Shown: positions 57,119 through 64,000 of the stretch, in pieces
How the letters are laid out: every line of letters starts with the position of its first letter
Numbering within the stretch: position 1 is the first letter of the stretch
Assembly: GCA_036245525.1 (NCBI GenBank)
Contig: BTPG01000004.1
Span: forward strand, 215,435,959-215,499,958
DNA from: Semisulcospira habei
Lineage: Eukaryota; Mollusca; Gastropoda; Semisulcospiridae
Reading direction: 5' to 3'
Length of the DNA stretch: 64,000 bases
Translations under genes and position numbers: made by a program
The notes under the pieces: model-generated
The model's database searches: none
The model's input: the letters and a program-made list of their open reading frames with translations, nothing else
Told to the model about the DNA's origin: nothing

Positions 57119-57178
57119 GGTGAAAATCGAAGTTTTAGTTGCATTACAATGAAACTCGCGCTTTTCTCAAAAATGGAC
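57119..57178. repeat. E-family hairpin, diverged
   Basis: GGTGAAAATCGAAGTTTTAG and AAACTCGCGCTTTTCTCAAA. Confidence 0.7.
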
Positions 57179-57280
57179 TTGCTATCTTTTACTTTCACTG
57201 ATGCATACAGTCCTTATGGACGCTTGAGAGCGTCATTGTGAATGAGTTAACAAAGAAACGGAAGCTGAGCTAATCGAATG

Positions 57281-57496
57281 CCTAACCTCTTCACTGCCGA
57301 TACAAAATTGAACACCAGCAACGGCAAGAGGTATAGATCCTCATGAGCCACCGCAGTCGCGGCGGCTCATGAGGATCTATGCCTCTTGCTGAAATAACTT
57401 GTATCCATGTTTCGTTGGCTGCTCATACAATTTGTTAGTAATAATATATCAAAAGGACACTCTGCGTCCACTGGAAGTAAGTTGTGAAGGGGTTAA
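57281..57496 (+). mobile_element. A-family MITE, complete
   Basis: CCTAACCTCTTCACTGCCGA to AGTTGTGAAGGGGTTAA. Hairpin 57,333-57,400. Confidence 0.8.
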
Positions 57497-57734
57497 CTAA
57501 TGTATCCACACGATTTTCTGGTCACCTGGATCTGGTCCATCTCAAAGTCAAATGTGATTGGTCATGAGCGTACCAGTCTGGTTTTCTGACCACAAGGCTC
57601 ACAATAGCTCGGATTCCTTCTTTACCTGTTACAAACTGCCCAGTTCAGACTATGTAGCTTTCTTTCTTCCTGTTTGTTTCTTTGACCCAAAAAAATATTT
57701 AAAAAAAAATGATTGAAGTGTCTGTCAACGCGGT

Positions 57735-58084
57735 GTAACCCTTTCAGCGCTAGCAGACGCAGACTACTTTTCAAGATGCAAATGATCGTCTTATTCTATA
57801 CCTGCGTATATCTCTGTGGGCTGGCGATTGGGTGCCTGATAGGCGGGGGCAGGGGATCTAACTGTTGTCCAGCGCTGAGTAATTCCCCTTGGTTTGTTGT
57901 ACTTTTCTGCAGTCTTCGTTTATTCAGGACCCAAAAACCGTAGCTGACCCAGGAACATGGATTCAAAGTGGGGTCAGCAAGAGGCATAGATCCTCATGAG
58001 CCCCCGCAACTGCGGGGGCTCATGAAGATCTATACCTCTTGCAGATGGGTGATGTTCAAATTTTAACGGCACTGGACGGGTTAA
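57735..58084 (-). mobile_element. A-family MITE, reverse, carrying an insertion
   Basis: TAACCCTTTCAGCGCTAGC at the left, hairpin 57,977-58,043, and GGCACTGGACGGGTTAA at the right. A 127-bp foreign piece interrupts the left half. Confidence 0.75.
57773..57899. mobile_element. K-type insertion with 8-bp duplication
   Basis: TACTTTTC at 57,765-57,772 and 57,900-57,907 flanks 127 bp. The body (CTGTGGGCTGGCGATTGGG, GGGGATCTAACTGTTGTCC, CAGCGCTGAGTAATTCCCC) resembles pieces of the Penelope-like 3' UTR and of 31,462-31,652. Confidence 0.6.
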
Positions 58085-58125
58085 TGATCATTAGGATTAT
58101 TTATTTATTTAATAATCCCGGTGAA

Positions 58126-58338
58126 TTAACCCTTTTAACTCCACGGGTGCATTTTCCAAATTTCGGATGTGTTACTTAACGACCATAACGACCATCCACT
58201 TAACGTGGGTTGACCATGATAATTTAAATTTTGTGCCAGACTAGCTTGGCGCCTGAAGGCGCCAAGCTAATCTGGCACTACCCTTCAATTATGGTCAATC
58301 GATCTCCTGCTGTAGGGTGTTGGGGCTAATAGTGTTAA
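58126..58338 (-). mobile_element. B2-type MITE, complete
   Basis: TTAACCCTTTTAACTCCACG to TTGGGGCTAATAGTGTTAA, 213 bp. Contains CTAGCTTGGCGCCTGAAGGC at the hairpin tip. Confidence 0.85.
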
Positions 58339-58590
58339 GGCGTGCCGGGTTTTTTTTTCTTTGACGAATCAAAATATTCGAATTGACCAAGTTGTCAACG
58401 CAGCGTAATTCGTCTTAGAATTCCTAATTCACCGGTATTAATACATCCAATTAAAATGTAATGGATCTGCCTGTTGTTTATTTCTTTGACAAAGCGTCAT
58501 TGAAGTGACGAAGTTTTCAACACAGTTTAATGATCTCATTAGGATTCCTTATTGACCGGTAATATCCCGCCGAACTCACACGTGACGGAC

Positions 58591-58591
58591 T

Positions 58592-58622
<31 letters not shown>

Positions 58623-58645
58623 GTTTATTGCCCTTTGCCTTAAGA
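58591..58645 (-). mobile_element. Retroposon 3' end with (TTA)n tail
   Basis: (AAT)n followed by ACTGTTTATTGCCCTTTGCC. On the minus strand it reads GGGCAATAAACAGT and then the tail. Confidence 0.55.
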
Positions 58646-58762
58646 ACATAAAGCATAGGAATGTGTGTTGGTGTCGTTACAATACACACGACACCTTGTC
58701 GCCATAGGTCGGCGCCATTTTCCATGTTGTTTCCTTGTTGTTTCTTTGACAAGAGGACCACT

Positions 58763-59035
58763 CAGGGGCGGATCAGTCACCTCGAGGGGTGGGGCGGGGA
58801 AGGGGGGGGGGGGCGGGATGGCGCGAGGTTCCAACTGTTTTTGTTTGGGATCTTCAACCTGACGCGAAAGGCCTCCCGACGCTACACCTTTCTTCCAGTG
58901 GCCGAAAAAATCAAACAAGGGAGGGGGGAGGGGGGGGGGGGGGGGCTTGTAAGGACTCTCACCACTCACTCACCAAAATATCAAACAGCAAAAAGGGTGG
59001 AGGGGCGGCTTCCAAACTCGCCGAAAGGGACTTTG
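58763..59035 (+). mobile_element. CAGGGGCGGATC element, second copy
   Basis: CAGGGGCGGATCAGTCACCT at the left. CCAAAATATCAAACAGC and GCTTCCAAACTCG match the inverted interior of 325-764. The other end is not identified. Long G tracts at 58,801 and 58,931. Confidence 0.5.
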
Positions 59036-59352
59036 TTATATGCTTGTTATGTGTGGTTTGCTTCAGCTGATTATTTGTACAACATAGTATGGATATTAAT
59101 CCTTAGGAATCCGTATTCAGCTGTTATAATCCCGCCACATTCGGACGTGCTGGACCTGCCTGCTGCCTGGGTTTCAGGCAAAAGATGCTCGGCATGAATA
59201 GGGATTACCGTGAGAAAGGGATCGTGGTGTCTGCAGTACAGAGTAATGACTCTGAGGTCCGTTGGTCATCTGTATTAATCCTGCCAAAGTCCGAAGTGAT
59301 TCTGTTTGCTGTATGTTTCCCTGACAGTGGGATATTGGACGTAAGCAGGATT

Positions 59353-59556
59353 TTAACCCCTTCCCTGCCGAGAAACACGGGACACAATCCGATTGCAAGA
59401 GACATAGATCTTCATGAGCCCCCGCAACGCGGGGGCTCATGAAGATCTATGTCTCTTGCTGAGAGACCAATTCCTTGGACGGTATTGGCTTTTGGTCGTT
59501 GGATGAACACAGGTTTCAGAAATACAATTTACATACAGTGGCAGGGAAGGGGTTAG
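59353..59556 (+). mobile_element. A-family MITE, complete
   Basis: TTAACCCCTTCCCTGCCG to GGCAGGGAAGGGGTTAG, 204 bp. The hairpin arms are identical over at least 19 bp, including two private changes (AGACATAG, ATCTTCATG). Confidence 0.9.
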
Positions 59557-59844
59557 CCGGCTTTTAATAGGCTTCCTGCGTGTACCGACAGCAAGGTACG
59601 CAAGATACTTTGGTAGCTGGGTAGTTCTTTTAAGGCTAGTGTGATTGACATTATGGCACTACTGGATAATTCCTATAAAGTCCGATCTGTACGGGTGGCA
59701 GTATACGTTGGTCGCTGGATAATTCTTATGAAGCATAATTATGTGATTGATATTAATGGCACCACCTACTGAGCAATCTTGGTCGTTCGATCTCCAGTGG
59801 CTGTATGTATACGTAGTTTTCAAAGAACAACTCCCAAGATTTGA
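59557..59844. other. No supported feature
   Basis: Contains an imperfect repeat (GTGTGATTGACATTATGGCA / ATGTGATTGATATTAATGGC). Confidence 0.5.
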
Positions 59845-59975
59845 AATCCAGACCAAAGAGGTGACTGCCAATTGTGTAAAATGCGGAGAAAAAAATCATC
59901 ATCATCAACAACAACAACAACAAAAATAAATTTACACGCTTAGAAAAGATAGTTACAACATAATTTATTAATTTT
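59845..59975 (-). mobile_element. Penelope-like tail remnant
   Basis: AAATCCAGACCAAAGAGGTG, then ACGCTTAGAAAAGATAGTTA and ACATAATTTATTAATT. A CATCAACAA expansion sits in the middle. Confidence 0.65.
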
Positions 59976-60011
59976 TTTTTCTTTTCTGGAACTTGTTTCT
60001 TTCTTCGTTGT

Positions 60012-60070
60012 TTAACTCATTCTGCCCGCGACACACCACAGCAAAATACGACTCGACCATGATAGTGGCC
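60012..60070 (+). mobile_element. B1-type MITE, left end only
   Basis: TTAACTCATTCTGCCCGCG and ACTCGACCATGATAGT, then truncated. Confidence 0.65.
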
Positions 60071-60174
60071 GCCACCTAAATGATGGTACGTAATGGCAGG
60101 CGATCTCTCATAAGTGGTGATCTCTCAAAAAACAGACTAAAGACGTGTGACGCTTTTTGTCCTCACGATTTCTT

Positions 60175-60387
60175 TTAACCCCTTTAGCCCCCAGACCCTG
60201 CAACAGGAGAAGGATTGATCATGATAATTCAAGGGCAGTGCCAGATGAGCTTGGCGCCTGAAGGCGCCAAGCTCATCTGGCACTACCCTTGAATCATCAT
60301 GATCAACCCATCTCCTACAACTGGTACATAGTCGTTAGGCAACTCCGCCAAATTTGAGAAATGGGATCTTGGGGCTAAAAGGGTTAA
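60175..60387 (+). mobile_element. B2-type MITE, complete
   Basis: TTAACCCCTTTAGCCCCCAG to TTGGGGCTAAAAGGGTTAA, 213 bp. The GAGCTTGG/CCAAGCTC variant is matched in both arms. Confidence 0.9.
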
Positions 60388-60788
60388 AGGAGCATCTGTC
60401 TTTTAACAGTCTTTGCGTTTTTGCAAAATAAAAGATTGGTTCTCAAGAATGGTTCTATTGTAATGATTAGAGGACAGACGGTTCTGAACGAGGATCTGGA
60501 AGTAAACACGTTTTATTGGCGCTCTTTAGCCGGAGATAAAAAAAAAAAGCATCGCCCATAGCTCTTAACTGCAGTGTCGGTTCGTCTGTCGATCGTTTTA
60601 TGGATGCGCTGTTTGTTGTGGTCGTCGTTGTTGCTGTTTTTGTCGTTCGCAGGATTTGACAGATTGGCGTGAAGATGCCGCGTCCCAAGCATGGCGTCGG
60701 TGTAGTGTGCATTTTCGGTAGGCTGGCGACATGCGTTCAGTATTCGGAACCGAGATACATGGATTTGAGACAGGCGTTTAGGCGAGCC
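60388..60788. other. No supported feature
   Basis: Unique-looking; no gene seen. Confidence 0.5.
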
Positions 60789-61002
60789 TTAACTCATTCA
60801 GCACCACGGCCGTATTTCCCAAATTTTGGAGGTGTCATCTAATGACTATGCACCAGTTGCAGGAGGTGGATCGACCATGATAATTCAAGGGCAGTGCCAG
60901 ATTAGCTTGGCGCCTGTCGGCGCCAAGCTAATCTGGCACTACCCTTGAATTATCATGGTCGACCCATCTCCTGCTGTAGTGCGTCAGGGCTGAATGGGTT
61001 AA
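60789..61002 (-). mobile_element. B2-type MITE, complete
   Basis: TTAACTCATTCAGCACCACG to GTCAGGGCTGAATGGGTTAA, 214 bp. Nearly perfect 96-bp hairpin with the tip GGCGCCTGTCGGCGCC. Confidence 0.9.
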
Positions 61003-61279
61003 AGACCCATCTTTTTTTTCTGTCTGCTACAACTGATCTTTTGTCACAGCCCTGCCAATATGTTGAAATCAACTCTCCTAGTAGTAGTGTGTTTGTGTGT
61101 GTGCGCGCGTGCGTGAATGCGTGTATGAGTCTATAAGCCCAGCACCTCCTTGAATCAATGATATAATATATGCATGTTTGAATGGTGATTGTGTATAGAT
61201 TATTTGTAGAGTGCGTTGTATTTTTTTTTATTGAAAAAAAATTGTAAATTGTTTTTTTGTGATAAGTTATTTTTTGTAC

Positions 61280-61348
61280 AAATAGCTTTTGTTAAGCACC
61301 TAGAGCTCTAATTTCCGAGGTTAGGCACTATACAAGTACTCATTATTA

Positions 61349-61415
<67 letters not shown>
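61280..61415 (+). mobile_element. Retroposon 3' end with (TTA)n tail
   Basis: CACCTAGAGCTCTAATTTCC and GGCACTATACAAGTACTC precede (ATT)n. The arrangement is typical of invertebrate non-LTR 3' ends. Confidence 0.6.
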
Positions 61416-61416
<1 letters not shown>

Positions 61417-61433
61417 GGTTTGCTTTTTCACAT

Positions 61434-61500
61434 GCAGTGCAGGCACGTCATGAGAAAGTACTCTTGCTGTCAGGACGTTTGGCAATGCACAACCAACCAG
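61434..61500 (+). mobile_element. X retroposon 3' fragment
   Basis: CAGTGCAGGCACGTCATGAG and GCTGTCAGGACGTTTGGCAA match the last 60 bp of the 9,122 copy. Confidence 0.7.
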
Positions 61501-61747
61501 TTGTTCCCAGGATCACAGCAGCATTTAGACGATTATACTGGCTGCAAATGGTATTTTAGCATGAATCAAGAACACTGTACCTGTGATGAATGGATTTAAA
61601 CAGCTAAACAGTAAAAAATAAAAATGTTAACACCAGAACACTCAGTGATACAAACAGCACGTGACGAATTAGTGTTAGATAAGAGAAGCTGGATCAAGGA
61701 TAAATATTATCGTGATTGGAGACATTGCAGATGGCCATCAGTGGGTG

Positions 61748-62035
61748 TTAGTCTCGTTTGTTTAACAGTCGCTTTAGATGATATGCTTGATAGCTCAAGG
61801 ACAGTGCTTGATTAGCTATTACTATTGTTGTGGTTTGCTCTGGAAAGGTAGACTGACTTCTGAACTCGGCAATGGCCGTCATTTTTCTTTCACATCTGGA
61901 GCCATCTCACTCGCACTTTAGTCTCGTCTGCTTAACAGTCGCCAGAGATGATATGCTCGATAGCTCAAGGACAGTGCTTGATTAGCTTGGTGCCAGAACG
62001 GGCGTCAAGCTAATCTGACACTACCCTTGAACGGG
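61748..62035 (+). repeat. Tandem repeat with B2 hairpin fragments
   Basis: TTAGTCTCGTYTGYTTAACA ... GGACAGTGCTTGATTAGCT occurs at 61,748-61,817 and 61,919-61,988. The second continues into a B2 right arm (GTCAAGCTAATCTGACAC). Confidence 0.7.
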
Positions 62036-62252
62036 ATTATATAACTTGTCATTGACTCTAAACGGGCACAAAGGTTACCAGGCAGTGTCGTGGAGCTATC
62101 AAGATCTCAACTGTTTTTGCATGCTAAAACTAATCGCGCACTGCCACTGAGCACATTTTATAACCGGTGAAGCTCCTTAAGCACTGCCCTCGAGCAATAT
62201 GTCACTCGAGTCACTCTTGGCCATTTTCTTTTTTATTTTATTTTTTTAACTT

Positions 62253-63330
62253 CTTCTTCTTCTTCTTCTTCAGCGTTCCCGAGTTTCTGCCTCAGATGTC
62301 AAGATTGGTTGTTGAGATGAAGTTCGTGGTCTGCAGTAGGTCTAGAATGGAGCCCCAGAGTTTCTCTGACAGCGTCGCTCCATGTGGCCAGTGTTGTATC
62401 CTGGCGTCTTGGTACAGGGGACAGGACTGCAGTACATGCTCTGGGGTCTGTAAACCAGGTTCACACAAGCAATCTGCAGTGTGTGACAGTCCAAGGCGGT
62501 ACAAGTGTGCACGCAATCGGCAGTGACCAGTCCTTAGACGGAATATGGTAGTCTGTTGGTGGCGCTGGAGGTGTCTTAACTGGTCATCAGATGGTGGGTT
62601 GTGTTGGGTCTGCCAGTCTGCATGATAGTGCCGCTTAATGAGGGTTTTGACTTCCTGGAAGGACATCGGTTGGTCTGGCTGCTCAAGCATGCTGCCGGAC
62701 TTGGCGAGTCTGTCTGCCTCCTTGTTTCCTGATAACCAGGTACCCACTGAACAACCACTTGTGGTAGGCGTGAGAGGGCGACCAGCAGGTCCAGTGTTTC
62801 TTTCTCCAGCTGCTCACTGGGGACTGCAGGCTTTGGATGGTGGACCTGCAGTCGGTCAGGAAAGCGACACGTGAGGGCAGGGGATCGTCTGCACCGACAA
62901 GGCTGGCAGCCTCTCGTAGAGCAGTGAGTTCAGCCCGGTAGTTGGTTGACAGTCTTCCCGCAGGCAGGGATTTGGATGTGGTGTGTCCATCTGGGTAGCG
63001 GATGAAAATTCCACTGCCTGCATTCTTGACAGCCGCGTCTGAGGATCCATCTGTGAAAACGTGTGCCCAGACTGATGCATTGTAATCTCAGTCCAGCATT
63101 TCCAGTGTGAGAGACCTGAGGATGGCTTCTGACTGGGATTCTTTGCTGGCTATTCCTGGGACATCAGTAACAAACAGCACGTTTTCCAGGGAGGTGTTCC
63201 AGTCCTCAGTAGCTTGAAGAGGTTCTCGACCATCTGAGGCATTGTAGATGGTGTCCTGGTGAGCTCTTGTGAGTTGTTTTGTGAGGTAGTTGAAGCTGCT
63301 CCTCTTCAGCCTGTTTTGTTTGTTCTTGGA
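62253..63330 (-). pseudogene. LINE 3' end with RNase H domain, decayed
   Basis: On the minus strand the reading starts near 63,330 with a linker (SFNYLTKQLTRAHQDTIYNA), crosses an in-frame stop after LTLEMLD, and enters an RNase HI domain: FTDGSSDAAVKNAGSG (first Asp), NYRAELTALREAA (Glu), VAFLTDCRST (second Asp) and GNKEADRLAKSGS (final acidic residue). At least two frameshifts lie between the last two motifs. The C-terminal part (GHCRLRAHLYRLG, CPLYQDARIQHW) ends at 62,292, and a (GAA)n tail follows at 62,253-62,272. The domain order fits I- or Jockey-like LINEs; RT motifs are outside or lost. Confidence 0.8.
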
Positions 63331-63522
63331 GTTGCGGATGGACTGGGTCTCTGCAACTTTTCGCGCAGGGTTGTATTTGCATCTAACGACTGGTGTCCGG
63401 AAGAGTCAGAATTTACCGCCAGACCTTTGCGACACTCATCTGCATAAGAAACACATCGTCCGGGTTCTGAGTTGATTGCCCTCTCTCGGCGCGGCCGCAT
63501 TTGTGGCTGTTCCTCTGTGCCC

Positions 63523-63742
63523 AAACCCTTTCACTTGCCGGGGGAAAAGTGAACACGATCCACCTGCAAGGGGCATAGATCCTCATGAGACTGCGGGGGC
63601 TCATGAGGATCTATGCCTCTTGCTGAGACCAATTTGTATCCTTGTGTCTCGGACGGTTTTGAGTTTTGGTTGTTGAATGAACAAAGATTTCAGGAACAAA
63701 AATGTACGTACAGCGTACGTACTTTGGCAGGGAATGGGTTAA
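63523..63742 (+). mobile_element. A-family MITE, nearly complete
   Basis: AAACCCTTTCACTTGCCGG at the left and GGCAGGGAATGGGTTAA at the right. The hairpin loop is shortened to GAGACTGCGGGGGCTC, and there is a GTACGTACAGCGTACGTAC insertion near the right end. Confidence 0.8.
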
Positions 63743-64000
63743 TTTTAGAGAGACCACGGGAGGCTTTAATTTGTAGAGGTAGACAGAGACAGAGAGTGCT
63801 GTAGCCTCGCAGCTGCGGCTGAAATTGATTCTAGACGTTTAATTTAGTACGACCTACACGAATTTGACTTTTTGATGAAGACGGTAAATCCTTTATCGTC
63901 TTTGTCTTTAAACTCATTTCTTGTAGTTGTCGACGTGCCAAAGTACGGAATTCTAAATGTCTGTGGGTGCGCTGATAGATGATTTTGGTTCTGGCGGCTT
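63743..64000. other. No supported feature
   Basis: No gene or repeat relationship seen before the window ends. Confidence 0.5.

Overview
The window is repeat-dominated eukaryotic (metazoan) DNA. I find no host protein-coding gene, rRNA or functional tRNA gene that I can support. A mollusc, probably a marine gastropod, is my inference. It rests on the abundance of long (CA)n, (GA)n and (TTA)n tracts, Penelope-like retroelements, a tRNA-derived SINE whose tail reads GACGTTAAACCC, and many short palindromic elements. Open reading frames over 100 codons are almost all microsatellite translations. The exceptions are decayed retroelement genes.

Layout. 1-4,766: mixed short transposons and the first palindromic elements. 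4,767-18,900: a large nested block. Two near-identical copies of a microsatellite-rich segment flank a 500-base assembly gap. A 2.1-2.7 kb element without coding capacity sits between (CA)n tracts in two inverted copies (7,826-10,503 and 16,778-18,864). Between these lies a Penelope-like element (reverse transcriptase plus GIY-YIG endonuclease) interrupted by a second, inverted copy of its own family. 18,900-62,250: ordinary repeat-rich DNA with dozens of short hairpin elements, a triple-nested DNA transposon (37,644-38,443), an ~85-bp minisatellite with higher-order structure (41,014-41,911), a tRNA-derived SINE (39,026-39,345) and a TIR element (53,311-54,255). 62,250-63,330: the 3' end of a LINE with an RNase H domain, minus strand.

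Hairpin families (names are mine). A: ~200-210 bp, TTAA-CCCCTTCACTGCC ends, inner stem GCAAGAGGCATAGATCCTC. B: ~213 bp, inner stem built on GGTGCCAGAATAGCTTGGCG; end subtypes are B1 TTAACTCATTC, B2 TTAACCCTTTTAG and B3 TTAACCCTTTTCRTCCTGA. C: ~80 bp, the whole element is one palindrome starting TTAACTCATTCGAGACG. D: ~90 bp, palindrome starting TTAACCCTTTGRCTGTCGG. A2: long foldback (~200 bp) with an A-like core. E: ~70-bp palindrome centred on TTTCATTGTATTACAATG. F: GC-rich, centre CCCGCGCACNGCCGTGCGC. G-L and Q are rarer. A-D and L are bounded by TTAA and often have CCC...GGG next to it, which is the signature of piggyBac-type insertion. Within many single copies the two stem arms share the same changes from the family consensus, so the arms appear to be homogenised within each element.
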